Positions 7,434 to 16,503 of a DNA stretch of 34,842 bases are shown here, in pieces. Both the position numbers and the translations under genes were made by a program. Below the pieces are notes generated by a model. It was not told where the DNA came from and searched no databases. It saw only the letters and a program-made list of their open reading frames with translations. This stretch comes from an uncultured Muribaculaceae bacterium (GTDB lineage Bacteria > Bacteroidota > Bacteroidia > Bacteroidales > Muribaculaceae). Where the stretch lies: assembly GCA_944321725.1 (NCBI GenBank), contig CALUMI010000028.1:1-34842 (forward strand), given 5' to 3'. Positions within the stretch are counted from its first letter, which is position 1. Each line of letters starts with the position of its first letter.

Positions 7434-9317
7434 CGAGAAAATCTCTCCGTTACACTTGATTTTCCCCTCATCGCAAAGAAACCGTAATTGATTGATGATT
7501 TCTTTGTTGTCGAATGAGAGGGTCGTTGTGAAATCCGATATTCCGCAAGGTTTTAGCGACAGCATATAGAAAATCCCTTCTTGGATTTCCTGTATGCTGT
7601 TTTTCCTTTTTTTCTTTCGCTCTATACAGATGTCGCATCTTCCGCAGTCGGTGGCTGTTTCGTCGAAATATTCCAAAAGTATTTTCTCCCGGCATTGATT
7701 TTCGTTTTCGGCGTATGCTATCATCGAGTTGATTCTGTTTTCAAGCCGGGATTTGCCTTTCTCATACACTTCTTTGGGTATGTCGATGTGGCGCGGCTCT
7801 ACTCTTGAGCAAGGAAAATAGATGTATGATGTGCGGCGGCGGGGGATGTAGTGTATCAGATGCTGACGGTTGAGAAATATCAGGGTGTCGTAAATATCCT
7901 GTAGCGGTATGTTGTATTTATATGCGATTGAGAACTCGTCGATTTCTACATAATCGGCATACAGTCCTGTGTAACTGCGCAATATCAGTTCCAAAATTTT
8001 GTCGTTCTCAGGTGTGCTCCCTTTTATGTCGTAGAGTTCACGCTTGTCGGCAAGTATCATGATTTTTGACAAGGTGTCGACTTCCTCGATATATTCTATA
8101 TATCCAGATTGGGTAAGAATCTTTAAGGCGTTTGACGCTATTGTGGCAGGGTATTTGAATGTGGAGCAAAACAGGTTGAAATTGAAGTCATAGAGTTTGT
8201 CGAAACCTCCTCCGAGTCCTATCTCAAGAAAGTTGCATAATCTTACATAGATTTCTTTTATTGTTTCTTTCGGCGGAAAGGTTTCGGAAATGCGTCTTTT
8301 TAAAATGGCTTTATCTCTTGGCGAAACGAGCATTACGGCAAACGCGCGCTTGGAATCTCTTCCTGCTCTTCCTGCTTCTTGGTAATATTCTTCCAATGAA
8401 TTGGGCACATCGACATGTGTCACGATTCTTACGTCGGGCTTGTCTATGCCCATGCCAAAAGCGTTGGTAGCCACAATGACCTGCAATTCATCGTTTTTCC
8501 ATTTGTCCTGTTTGTCCTGCTTTTCCTCGTTGGAGAGGCCGGCGTGATAGTAGTCGGCGGTTATGCCGTTGTCTGTCAGATAATCCGCGATTAGTTTTGT
8601 CTTTTTGCGGCTTCTGGCATATACAATGCAGCTTCCTGTAGTGGTTTTTAATATGTCGGATAGTTTTTCTTGTTTGTTTTCCGTATGCCTTACGATGTAA
8701 GAAAGGTTATCCCGTTTGAAACTTTTTCGTATCACTGTTTCATTGCGGAACCTCAGTTTGTCTTTAATATCGGCAATTACTTCGTTTGTGGCGGATGCTG
8801 TCAATGCAAGTATCGGAATTTTCGGAAAGACATCTCTGACCGACGCTATGTTTAGATACGAGGGTCTGAAATCGTATCCCCATTGTGATATGCAGTGTGC
8901 CTCATCGACAACAAGCAACGCCACTTTCATAAGCCTCAGCGATTCCATGAACGTTGCCGATGAAAGCCTTTCCGGAGAGATATAGAGAAATTTGTATTCT
9001 CCGTAAATACATTTGTCTACAGTGTTGCGGATTTCGCTATAGCGTAGTCCGGAGTGGATATAAAGAGCTTTGATATGCCGGCGGCGCAAATTGTCTACTT
9101 GGTCTTTCATGAGAGAAATCAGAGGGGTGACAACTATTGTTATCCCGTCGAGAAGCATTGCCGGCACTTGGAATGTAATCGATTTGCCTCCGCCTGTGGG
9201 CAACAGTCCGAGTGTGTCGTTGCCCGCAAGTACCGACTTTATTATCTCCTCCTGTTTCTCTCTGAAATGCCGGTATCCCCAATACTTGTAAAGTATGTCG
9301 TGGATATTGGCGCTCAT
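7425..9317 (-). CDS. recQ: RecQ-family ATP-dependent DNA helicase
   Basis: A 630-residue superfamily 2 helicase that unwinds DNA 3' to 5' in recombination and fork repair. Visible motifs are the Q motif GYRHFREKQEEII (residues 14-26), Walker A GLLPTGGGKS (37-46), DEAH box VVDEAHCISQWGYDFRPSY (138-141 for DEAH), motif III TASA, motif V ATNAFGMGIDKPDVR and motif VI QEAGRAGRD. The RecQ zinc-binding region follows (CREKILLEYF and CGRCDIC), then a short winged-helix-like tail. No HRDC domain is visible. Its ATG shares one base with the recJ stop (TAATG), so it is probably translationally coupled to recJ, a nuclease that acts with RecQ in end processing. Confidence 0.95.
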   Translation of the reverse strand: MSANIHDILYKYWGYRHFREKQEEIIKSVLAGNDTLGLLPTGGGKSITFQVPAMLLDGITIVVTPLISLMKDQVDNLRRRHIKALYIHSGLRYSEIRNTVDKCIYGEYKFLYISPERLSSATFMESLRLMKVALLVVDEAHCISQWGYDFRPSYLNIASVRDVFPKIPILALTASATNEVIADIKDKLRFRNETVIRKSFKRDNLSYIVRHTENKQEKLSDILKTTTGSCIVYARSRKKTKLIADYLTDNGITADYYHAGLSNEEKQDKQDKWKNDELQVIVATNAFGMGIDKPDVRIVTHVDVPNSLEEYYQEAGRAGRDSKRAFAVMLVSPRDKAILKRRISETFPPKETIKEIYVRLCNFLEIGLGGGFDKLYDFNFNLFCSTFKYPATIASNALKILTQSGYIEYIEEVDTLSKIMILADKRELYDIKGSTPENDKILELILRSYTGLYADYVEIDEFSIAYKYNIPLQDIYDTLIFLNRQHLIHYIPRRRTSYIYFPCSRVEPRHIDIPKEVYEKGKSRLENRINSMIAYAENENQCREKILLEYFDETATDCGRCDICIERKKKRKNSIQEIQEGIFYMLSLKPCGISDFTTTLSFDNKEIINQLRFLCDEGKIKCNGEIFSLK

Positions 9318-11062
9318 TACTCTTTTTCCGGTTTATCGCAAATCCGTATTTCTTTTACGGCCAACTGATATTTATTGGAACTGTTCAAGTGCTTGTTGGA
9401 CTCTATCGTATAGCAGATGTCAAACGGTTTGCCCGATTTTATGTAGTCGAAATATTTCGACATGTTGAATGCTATTCCGTTGAGCACTTTTCCGGAATTG
9501 TTGTCGACAAGTTCAAGTTTTATATGCTCCATGTTCTTGCCCACGAGTTTGCTTGTGCCGTAGTCAAGCACATTCTTTGTGCAGAATGTGGGTTTTTGGT
9601 TGCACGGGCCGAAAGGATTGAACATCTTCAGGTATGACAAAAATTCAGGGGTTATCTCCTCGAATTTAAGATATGCGTCGATGTCGATTTGAGGAGTCAG
9701 TTGGGTAGGGCTGATGGTTTCTTCGACATACTGCTCGAACCGGCGTGTGAATTCCGGTATGTTTTCTTCTTTTAGCGACAATCCTACCGCGTAGGTATGG
9801 CCGCCGAAGTTTTCAAGCAAATCGCGCGTGCTTTCAACAGCTTTGTAGATGTCGTAGCCCTGCACCGAGCGCGATGAGCCTGTGGCAAGTCCGTTGGAAA
9901 GCGTCAACACAACCGCCGGCTTATAGTAAAGTTCTGTCAGGCGCGACGCCACAATCCCGATTATGCCTTTATGCCAATTTTTGTTGTAGATTACAATTGT
10001 TTTGTGGTCGGAATTTATTTCGCCGCGTTCTTCAAGGATTTTGTTGGCCTCTTCTGTGATGCGTTTGTCTAACTCTTTGCGGTCTTTGTTGTATTGGTCG
10101 ATATTTTTGCTTTTTGTGTATGCCTCGCCGAAATTTTTTGTGGTGAGCAGGTCTACAGCCTCCATGCCGGATTGCATACGCCCGGAAGCGTTGATTCTCG
10201 GTCCGATTTTGAAAATCACGTCGCTTATGGTGATTTCTTTGTTTTGCAGGTTGCAGACTTTTATTATGCCTTTCAGTCCTGTGTTAGGATTTGAGTTAAG
10301 TCTTTTGAGCCCGTAGTAAGTCATCACTCTGTTTTCTCCTGTCATCGGCACTATGTCGGCGGCTATGCTGACGGCCACCAAATCGAGAAGACCGTACAAT
10401 TCGTTTTTATTGCTCAACCCGTTGCTCTCGGCAAATGCCTGCATCAGTTTGAAGCCTACGCCGCATCCCGACAAATGTGGGTACGGATAGGTGTTGTTGT
10501 CCATTTTGGGGTTTAGAATCGCGTATGCGTCGGGCAATCTGTCGTCAGGCACATGATGGTCGCAGATTATGAAATCAATGCCGTGCTCTTTTGCGTAAGC
10601 AATCTCGTCAATTGCTTTTATGCCGCAGTCAAGCACAATTATTAATTTCACATTGCCGGCCACTGCCTGATCGATGCTTTTTATCGAAATTCCATAGCCT
10701 TCTTCGTCGCGTGTCGGGATATAGTATTCGATATGTGAATAAAAAGTCCGCAGATATTTATACACCAAAGCAACGGCCGTTGTTCCGTCAACGTCGTAAT
10801 CTCCGTATACCAATATGTTTTCTTTCGCCCCGATTGCTTTGTTCAGCCTCTTTACAGCCTTGTCCATGTCCCTCATCAGGAAAGGGTCATGGAGATCGGA
10901 CAGAGATGGATTGAAAAAGTGTTCAGCTTCATCGACAGTCGTGATGCCGCGCTGAACCAATAGCTCAGCTATCACCGGACTGCCGGCAAATTTCTTTGCC
11001 AACTCTATCTCTAATTCTTGTTCTTCGGATGTAAGAGGTAAGTAATTCCATTTACTTATCAT
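9317..11062 (-). CDS. recJ: Single-stranded-DNA-specific exonuclease RecJ
   Basis: A 581-residue DHH-family 5' to 3' single-strand exonuclease. Metal-binding motifs are VYGDYDVDGTTA (D88, D90, D92), VLDCGI (D145) and ICDHH (168-170), then HLSGCGVGFKL and IADIVPM. The DHHA1 region has GPRINASGRMQSG and WHKGIIGIVASRL, followed by GGHTYAVGLSL and a C-terminal OB-like domain (HIKLELVDN, NGIAFNM). The length fits the family. It is the first gene of the recJ-recQ pair; the two proteins cooperate in RecF-pathway resection and fork processing. The ATG at 11062 matches the expected N-terminus (KWNYLPL). Confidence 0.95.
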   Translation of the reverse strand: MISKWNYLPLTSEEQELEIELAKKFAGSPVIAELLVQRGITTVDEAEHFFNPSLSDLHDPFLMRDMDKAVKRLNKAIGAKENILVYGDYDVDGTTAVALVYKYLRTFYSHIEYYIPTRDEEGYGISIKSIDQAVAGNVKLIIVLDCGIKAIDEIAYAKEHGIDFIICDHHVPDDRLPDAYAILNPKMDNNTYPYPHLSGCGVGFKLMQAFAESNGLSNKNELYGLLDLVAVSIAADIVPMTGENRVMTYYGLKRLNSNPNTGLKGIIKVCNLQNKEITISDVIFKIGPRINASGRMQSGMEAVDLLTTKNFGEAYTKSKNIDQYNKDRKELDKRITEEANKILEERGEINSDHKTIVIYNKNWHKGIIGIVASRLTELYYKPAVVLTLSNGLATGSSRSVQGYDIYKAVESTRDLLENFGGHTYAVGLSLKEENIPEFTRRFEQYVEETISPTQLTPQIDIDAYLKFEEITPEFLSYLKMFNPFGPCNQKPTFCTKNVLDYGTSKLVGKNMEHIKLELVDNNSGKVLNGIAFNMSKYFDYIKSGKPFDICYTIESNKHLNSSNKYQLAVKEIRICDKPEKE

Positions 11063-11366
11063 TTATATTGTTTTTTATTTATCTAATTTATGGCACTTTA
11101 CGTGCGTCGGGCAAACTTTCGCGCGCTTTTTGTGGAATCGTATGCCCACATGGTCATCATAATAACAATCCGTATGACTGTTTCGTTTAATTGTGGATTG
11201 TTAAAATGAAAAATATAGCCTACGCAAATTTACTCATTGTTTTTCTCAAAATGGTAGTGGTGCTGTGTGTTTTTTTATAAAATAATATAAAAAATGATTA
11301 GCCGGGTTTTGGGTGTGGGCGTTTATTGAATTTCATGTAGTGTGTTTATGGTAATTGCTTGGTGGT
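11063..11366 (-). promoter_or_regulatory. Non-coding gap between transaldolase and recJ, with a possible recJ promoter
   Basis: About 300 bp with no credible gene. On the minus strand, 11232-11225 reads TAAATTTG, matching TAnnTTTG; a TTTG lies only 14 bp upstream (11250-11247) instead of 19-21, so this is a weak candidate. It would give recJ an untranslated leader of about 160 bases. I recognise no riboswitch or other structure in that leader. Confidence 0.3.
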
Positions 11367-11406
11367 ACGGTCGCCATATTCATCAGCACGCAAATATGGC
11401 GACCGT
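11367..11406 (-). terminator. Perfect 14-bp hairpin downstream of the transaldolase gene
   Basis: ACGGTCGCCATATT (11367-11380) pairs perfectly with AATATGGCGACCGT (11393-11406) around a 12-base loop. It begins seven bases past the stop codon of the minus-strand transaldolase gene, the place for a terminator. No U-tract follows in that direction, so the hairpin could instead stabilise the 3' end. Confidence 0.65.
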
Positions 11407-11412
11407 GTTGTT

Positions 11413-12066
11413 TTATTGCATCTTTGCTGCGTCTTTCACGAAAATGTCCAAGCCTTTGTCGGTCAGCGGGTGGTTGAGCAGCCCTTCTATTGCTTTAAGA
11501 GGGCATGTGGCCACATCCGCACCGATTTCCAAACAGCGGATGATGTGGTTTGTATGCCGGATTGACGCGGCAAGCACTTGTGTCTTGAACCCGTATGTGC
11601 GGTATACTTTCACTATCTGTGCCACTACGCTGATTCCGTCCTCACTGATGTCGTCGAGCCGTCCGATAAACGGGCTTACGAATGTTGCTCCGGCTTTGGC
11701 CGCCAATAGAGCTTGTCCGACGGAGAACACCAATGTGCAGTTTGTAGCTATTCCTTTTTGCGCGAAATATTTCACGGCGCGTATGCCGTCTTTTGTGCAT
11801 GGCAGCTTTACGGTGATTTTCGGATTGATGGCGGCAAGCTCTTCGCCTTCGCGCAACATGCCTTCATAGTCGGTGGCAAAAACTTCCGCGCTTACCGGGC
11901 CGTCGACAATGTCGCATATTTTGCGGTAGTGGTCGAATATTTGCTCTTTTCCTTTCACTCCCTCTTTTGACATGAGGGTAGGGTTGGTGGTAACACCATC
12001 GAGTATCCCCATTTCGTGGGCTTGGCGGATTTGGTCGAGATTGGCCGTGTCGATAAAGAATTTCAT
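11413..12066 (-). CDS. tal: Small (TalC/Fsa-type) transaldolase
   Basis: A 217-residue single-domain TIM barrel. It begins MKFFIDTANLDQIRQA and has GVTTNPTLMSKEG, the active-site lysine in ITVKLPCTKDG (Schiff-base lysine), NCTLVFSVGQALLAAKAGATFVSPFIGRLDDI and KTQVLAASIRHTNHI. It belongs to the TalC/fructose-6-phosphate aldolase family. In that family a Tyr in the APYVNR position favours fructose-6-phosphate aldolase activity and a Phe favours transaldolase; here it is Phe (SPFIGR), so transaldolase in the non-oxidative pentose phosphate pathway is more likely. It stands alone, with a -7-like element 33 bases upstream and a hairpin downstream. Confidence 0.92.
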   Translation of the reverse strand: MKFFIDTANLDQIRQAHEMGILDGVTTNPTLMSKEGVKGKEQIFDHYRKICDIVDGPVSAEVFATDYEGMLREGEELAAINPKITVKLPCTKDGIRAVKYFAQKGIATNCTLVFSVGQALLAAKAGATFVSPFIGRLDDISEDGISVVAQIVKVYRTYGFKTQVLAASIRHTNHIIRCLEIGADVATCPLKAIEGLLNHPLTDKGLDIFVKDAAKMQ

Positions 12067-12098
12067 TGGATTTTGGTTTTATTGGTTTAACACTAACG

Positions 12099-12106
12099 CA
12101 AATTTA
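12099..12106 (-). promoter_or_regulatory. -7 element of the transaldolase promoter
   Basis: On the minus strand this reads TAAATTTG, a full match to the Bacteroidales TAnnTTTG consensus, about 33 bases before the transaldolase ATG. The -33 position is not a clear TTTG. Confidence 0.45.
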
Positions 12107-12265
12107 CGGATAAATTCGTATAGTTACATTAATAATGTGTTTGTTTTTTGTTTCATTTTTCTTTACATTTGCAAGTACATTGGAAAGAGGGAATGTCTTA
12201 TAATTGTTGTTATTTACAATTACTTAAAACCCTACATTCTCAATTAGTTACAATTAATAACTGTC

Positions 12266-12283
12266 TTTTTTTTGGGGGGGGGG
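12266..12283 (+). repeat. T8G10 homopolymer tract in the leader of the LRR gene
   Basis: Eight T (12266-12273) are followed by ten G (12274-12283), ending 23 bases before the ATG at 12307. Such tracts change length by slippage and can alter promoter spacing or leader structure. The reading frame of the LRR gene is also open upstream across this tract, back to an ATG at 12148. I see no clear TAnnTTTG promoter in this 200-bp region. Confidence 0.85.
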
Positions 12284-12306
12284 TAGAAGGCTTAATATTT
12301 ATTTCT

Positions 12307-14016
12307 ATGAAAAAAATTTTGTTAGTGTTGTTGCTTGCAATGACAGCGAGTGTAAACAGTTTGTTTGCCCACGATTTTATGGTTGACGGCATTTATTACA
12401 ACATCACTTCTGATGCCTCTTGTGAGGTTACTTCAAATAACGGTTTGGAGAACAGCTATTCAGGCAGCGTGGTTATTCCGGAAAATGTGGATTTTGAAGG
12501 GAAAACGTATAATGTTACATCCATTGACGATTGGGCTTTTTCCGGAAGTGAAAATCTCTCGTCAATCACAATAGGCAGAAATGTGGAATATGTAGGCGAC
12601 GGGGCTTTTGTTGATTGTTATGGGCTGAAAGAAGTGCATACGACGGATTTGTCGGCATGGTGTGGCATTGAATTTAATAATTCGCCCAATCCCACATTCT
12701 ATTCCAATAATTTGTATCTGAATGATGAGCTTATAAAGGATTTGGTGATACCGGATGATGTCACCGCTATTGGATTTACGGCATTTACATATTGCAAGAA
12801 TTTGGAAACTGTGACCATCCCTGACAATGTCACAACTATTGGAGAATCGGCTTTTATAAGCTGTAGCGGTTTGAAGTCTGTTTCGATGGGGCGAAATGTG
12901 TAGTATGTTGACTATAACGCTTTTTATGATTGCACAGGCTTGGTGGAAGTTTATATAAGCGATTTGCATGGATGGCTTAATATTGAGTTTGAGAATGAAA
13001 TATCAAATCCGTTGTTTTTGGGGGCTGATTTGTATTTGAACGGTAATTTGGTTGCGAATTTGGCGATACCTGACGATGTGGCAGCTGTTAAGGACTATGC
13101 TTTCTACGGATGCACAAGTTTGGAAACTGTAGATGTGTCTGATTCTGTGACGGAAATAGGTGACGGGGCTTTTAGTTATTGCTCCGGATTGGAATCCATA
13201 GATATTTCAGAATCGGTTGAAAGTATCGGCTCAAAAGTTTTTGTCGGATGCAATAGTTTGACTTCCATAACGGTATCGCCGGAAAACAGCATCTATTCGT
13301 CGTATGATGGTCTGTTGTGTAATAAAGACCAAACAAAGCTCATTTGTTCTGCACCCGGCAGGACTTCTGTAAATATGCCTGCTACGGTAACAGTGATAGG
13401 AGAATTCGCTTTCTACGGCTGCACGAATTTGGCATCCGTTAAAATTCCTGATTCTGTTGTCACCATTGGCGAGAGCGCTTTTCACGGATGTACTGGATTA
13501 ACTTCTCTAACTATACCAGATTATGTTAAAACCATAGAGGATAATGCTTTCAATGGCTGTAATTTCTCTACTGTCACTGTCGGCAGTTCTGTTGAGTATA
13601 TCGGACGTTTCTCATTGTTGGTTGACTTTTCCACGTGTTACATGAAACCGACGGTTCCGCCGTCATGTTTTGATTCTTCGTTTTTAGGAACATTTTTGGG
13701 TTTTCAAGACCATGATTGTGTGTTATATGTTCCTACGGGATGTAAGGAGGCGTATCGTAAGGCGGACGAGTGGAGTAAATTCCCGACTATTTTGGAAACA
13801 GATTTCAGCGGAGTAGGCGATGTGGCAGTCGGTGGGGTAGATGTGTCCGTTGAAAACGGCTGCATTGTTGTTCGTGGTGCTGAAGGTGCAGTAGCTGAAA
13901 TCTACAATCTTGCCGGCCGGTTGGTGTACAGTGGAATAGATGCCTCTGTGGGAAACCTTTCAAAAGGCGTTTATATCGTCAGAGTGGCAGGCCGGGCGTT
14001 TAAAGTCGCATTGTAG
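12307..14016 (+). pseudogene. BspA-like leucine-rich repeat surface protein, interrupted by an in-frame amber codon
   Basis: The first ATG gives a signal peptide (MKKILLVLLLAMTASVNSLFA) followed by BspA-type repeats with the pattern 'IPDNVTTIGESAFISCSGLKSV'. The frame stops at TAG (12901-12903, codon 199) but continues in the same frame for 371 more codons with further repeats (VAAVKDYAFYGCTSLETV, VTVIGEFAFYGCTNLASV). An earlier repeat reads GRNVEYVGDGAF and the broken one GRNV-stop-YVDYNAF, so a GAG-to-TAG change explains the break. The C-terminus (VENGCIVVRGAEGAVAEIYNLAGRLVY, then SKGVYIVRVAGRAFKVAL) looks like a type IX-like sorting domain. The intact protein would be 569 residues, exported and probably surface-attached. 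As given, only a 198-residue secreted N-terminal piece would be made. Confidence 0.85.
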
Positions 14017-14034
14017 GCATAATGTGCAAGAAAA

Positions 14035-14072
14035 TTACAGGGTATCGAACGATTGCGCTCGATACCCTGTAA
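14035..14072. terminator. Perfect 14-bp hairpin between the convergent LRR and TonB-receptor genes
   Basis: TTACAGGGTATCGA (14035-14048) pairs with TCGATACCCTGTAA (14059-14072) around a 10-base loop. It lies between two converging genes, 18 bases after one stop and 9 bases after the other, and probably serves as a bidirectional terminator. Confidence 0.75.
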
Positions 14073-14081
14073 ATGTATAAG

Positions 14082-16439
14082 TTAGATTTCAAATGTGATG
14101 CCTATAGTCGGCAGCAGCGTGCCGCTTTCCTGTTTGATGGTTTTCATTATGTAGCGGTTTGGATTTTTCGGGTCTGTTTGTCCTGTGCTCATTAGTATGT
14201 CCTGTTGCCGCAGTTTGCTTTTCGTGACATTTTGCAGGTCGATATAGAAACCGAGCATGTATTTCTTGAAGTAAAACGATTTGTCTACGCGTATGTCCAA
14301 CTGCCCGTAGGTCGGCAATCGCATAGTGTTGTACCTGCTGTAGTCGTAATAGGGGCGGCCTTGAGCGTCCCATGCCGCGATGAGCGATGATTTGTCGGGG
14401 TCGTAAGGCGTATATGGCGAGCCTCCTATGCAGCTTATTTTTGCTCCCACACTCCAATTCTTGGGAAAATTATAGGTTCCGCTCGCGTTGAATATGTAGC
14501 GGTTGTCCCATGCCGATGCCACGTATGCCGATGATTTGTTGTTGCGGTATTCGCTTTTGAATGCCGTGAACGATGCCGCCACGTTGAATTTGCCTGTGAC
14601 TATCCATTTGAGCATCAGTTCTGCTCCGTAGGAGCGTCCTTCGGCTGTCGGGGAGAGTGGCTCGTTGCCTATCACTCCATAATCGTTGCCTTTGCACATT
14701 AAAGGGATATTATCGTTGACAGACAGTGGCATATTTCCGTATTTCTTGAAAAATCCTTCTGCCGATATTTGCAGGTTGCTGCCTATTTGATAAGATATAC
14801 CAGCTCCGGCTTGGTCGGAGCGCATGTATTCCAGACTTTTATTGATTAGTTCTCCGCCGGATTTGAAGCCCATTGCCGTGTAGGGTGGCAGTTGATAATA
14901 GCGTCCTATGTTCGCGCTCAGGTAAATGTTGTCTGCCATGCGCCAAGAAATTGCCATGCGCGGTGACAGTTGGTTGTATAGGCGCCGCATGTTGTCCGAG
15001 AAATTGCAGGCGTCGGCGCGTAATCCCGCCGAAACGGAAAATCGCCCTGTTTCATAGGACGCTGTCCCGAAGAAACCCCATCGCACCATGTTGAGCGATG
15101 TGCTGTAATCGTAAGTATTGATTGCGGTGGTAAATATTTTTTGGAATGAAGTGTTGTCGTATTGCGAATAGTCGAAATTTATTCCCGCGTTGATTTTCCA
15201 ATTTTTTGACATGAAGAGGTTCTCAAAGCGTATTTTTGTTTCTTGTTCGGTTGAGCGCAGCCTTAATGACAGGTTTTCCGGCGAGCTTTCGTCGTTGTTG
15301 CGGTATTTTGTGTTTTTGTTGCGTAAAAAGCTGTGGCTTGCCACCAAAGTTTGCACATTTCTCCCGGCGTAATGCTTGTAGACGCCGCCTATTGTAAACA
15401 TGTTTTGTTGTATCTTTGGCAGATAGCTTAATATGTATTCGGCATCCTCGCCTTTTTCGTCGGTGTTGAGTTTCATGTCGTCGATTCCGCCTAATCCGAG
15501 TACCGTCAGCTCATTATGTTTGTCAAAACGAGTCTTTACTTTGAATTGTGCGTCGGTGAATGTTGGCAAAAATGGCAGGCCGAGCATTTTGAACAAGAAT
15601 TGCAGATATGATTGTCGCGCTGATACGATGTAGGAAGTCTTTTTGCCAAGATGTCCGTTGGCTGCCAATGACACGTTGGAGTATCCCAAAGTGGCTTTCA
15701 GCTTGTTTCTGTCCATATAGCCGTCGCGCAGACGGAAATCGAGCACGGAGCTCAGCGCGTTGCCTTTGCCAGCAGGAAATGCGCCTGTGTAGAAATTGAC
15801 TTCGCGGATAAGGTCGGCGTCGATTATGCCGACCGGCCCTCCCGACGCGCCTTCGGTGCTGAAGTGGTTGACAATCGGTATTTCCACTTCGTCTAAAAAG
15901 AATCGGTTTTCCGACGGGCCTCCTCCGCGCACAATCAGGTCGTTGCGGTAGCCTATGGGCGAGAATGCCACGCCGGGATATGATTGCACGATGCGCGAGA
16001 TGTCGCGGTTGGCTCCGGGCGATTTTTCTATCTCCTGCAAACCGATGGTGTATCTGCCTGTTGGCGATTCCGCTATGCGGCGGAACGGCGATACCGTGAC
16101 GCTTACTTCTTGCAGCTCGGTGGAGCTGCTTTCCAATTCTGCGTCTATTGTGATGTCGTTGGTCGACATGATGTATTCAGGTGTGATAAGCGTTTTGTAG
16201 CCTAACAATGAAATTTGCAGACTGTAGATGCCCGGCTTGACGTTGTCGATGCTGAACCGTCCGGTTGAGTCGGCATACGTGCCTTTGTCTGTGCCGTATA
16301 TCTGTACGAGTGTGTAGGGGAGTGGCGTTTTTTTGATTTTGTCGGTAATGGTTCCGTTGATTGAGTGCGAGGATTGCGATTGTGCCGCTGCCGCAAATAA
16401 TGTCAGGTATATTAGAAGTATGTGTTTAAGATGCTTCAT
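14082..16439 (-). CDS. TonB-dependent outer-membrane receptor with CarboxypepD_reg-like domain
   Basis: A 785-residue receptor. A signal peptide (HILLIYLTLFAAAAQSQ) precedes a carboxypeptidase-regulatory-like beta-sandwich (INGTITDKIKKTPLPYTLVQIYG, GRFSIDNVKPGIYSLQISLLGYKTL). The plug domain has RIVQSYPGVAFSPIGYRNDLIVRGG, FFLDEVEIPIVNHF and GAFPAGKGNALSSVLDF. A 22-stranded barrel follows, ending in GITFEI with the terminal aromatic-X pattern. The frame is open for 29 codons upstream, but those overlap the terminator hairpin of the regulator gene, so the ATG before the signal peptide is chosen. No SusD gene is adjacent, so this is not a classic SusCD pair; the ligand is unknown. It lies just downstream of a two-component system but beyond a strong hairpin. 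Confidence 0.92.
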   Translation of the reverse strand: MKHLKHILLIYLTLFAAAAQSQSSHSINGTITDKIKKTPLPYTLVQIYGTDKGTYADSTGRFSIDNVKPGIYSLQISLLGYKTLITPEYIMSTNDITIDAELESSSTELQEVSVTVSPFRRIAESPTGRYTIGLQEIEKSPGANRDISRIVQSYPGVAFSPIGYRNDLIVRGGGPSENRFFLDEVEIPIVNHFSTEGASGGPVGIIDADLIREVNFYTGAFPAGKGNALSSVLDFRLRDGYMDRNKLKATLGYSNVSLAANGHLGKKTSYIVSARQSYLQFLFKMLGLPFLPTFTDAQFKVKTRFDKHNELTVLGLGGIDDMKLNTDEKGEDAEYILSYLPKIQQNMFTIGGVYKHYAGRNVQTLVASHSFLRNKNTKYRNNDESSPENLSLRLRSTEQETKIRFENLFMSKNWKINAGINFDYSQYDNTSFQKIFTTAINTYDYSTSLNMVRWGFFGTASYETGRFSVSAGLRADACNFSDNMRRLYNQLSPRMAISWRMADNIYLSANIGRYYQLPPYTAMGFKSGGELINKSLEYMRSDQAGAGISYQIGSNLQISAEGFFKKYGNMPLSVNDNIPLMCKGNDYGVIGNEPLSPTAEGRSYGAELMLKWIVTGKFNVAASFTAFKSEYRNNKSSAYVASAWDNRYIFNASGTYNFPKNWSVGAKISCIGGSPYTPYDPDKSSLIAAWDAQGRPYYDYSRYNTMRLPTYGQLDIRVDKSFYFKKYMLGFYIDLQNVTKSKLRQQDILMSTGQTDPKNPNRYIMKTIKQESGTLLPTIGITFEI

Positions 16440-16450
16440 ACAGTATAAAA

Positions 16451-16489
16451 CAGACAAAGCCGCATTAAATGGTTGTGCGGCTTTGTCTG
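16451..16489 (-). terminator. Perfect 14-bp hairpin downstream of the response-regulator gene
   Basis: CAGACAAAGCCGCA (16451-16464) pairs with TGCGGCTTTGTCTG (16476-16489) around an 11-base loop, 14 bases past the stop of the response regulator and just before the TonB-receptor ATG. It probably ends the two-component operon; the receptor would need its own promoter close by. Confidence 0.75.
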
Positions 16490-16503
16490 CGAATTTAATG
16501 TTT

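Noticed and set aside
11063..12306. Invertible promoter flanked by inverted repeats near the LRR gene
   Set aside because: The only clear inverted repeat nearby (11367-11406) is a short-loop hairpin after the transaldolase gene; no distant matching pair or invertase gene was seen.
12901..12903. TAG recoding as an amino acid in the LRR gene
   Set aside because: TAG ends the small metal-binding protein, the RND pump, the TolC-like gene and the LRR gene itself, so it acts as a stop in this genome; a point mutation is simpler.
12430..13620. Regularly repeated segments in 12.4-13.6 kb as a possible CRISPR or DNA repeat array
   Set aside because: The periodicity is at protein level (BspA-type leucine-rich repeats of about 23 residues); the DNA copies differ too much and there are no constant repeats with unique spacers.
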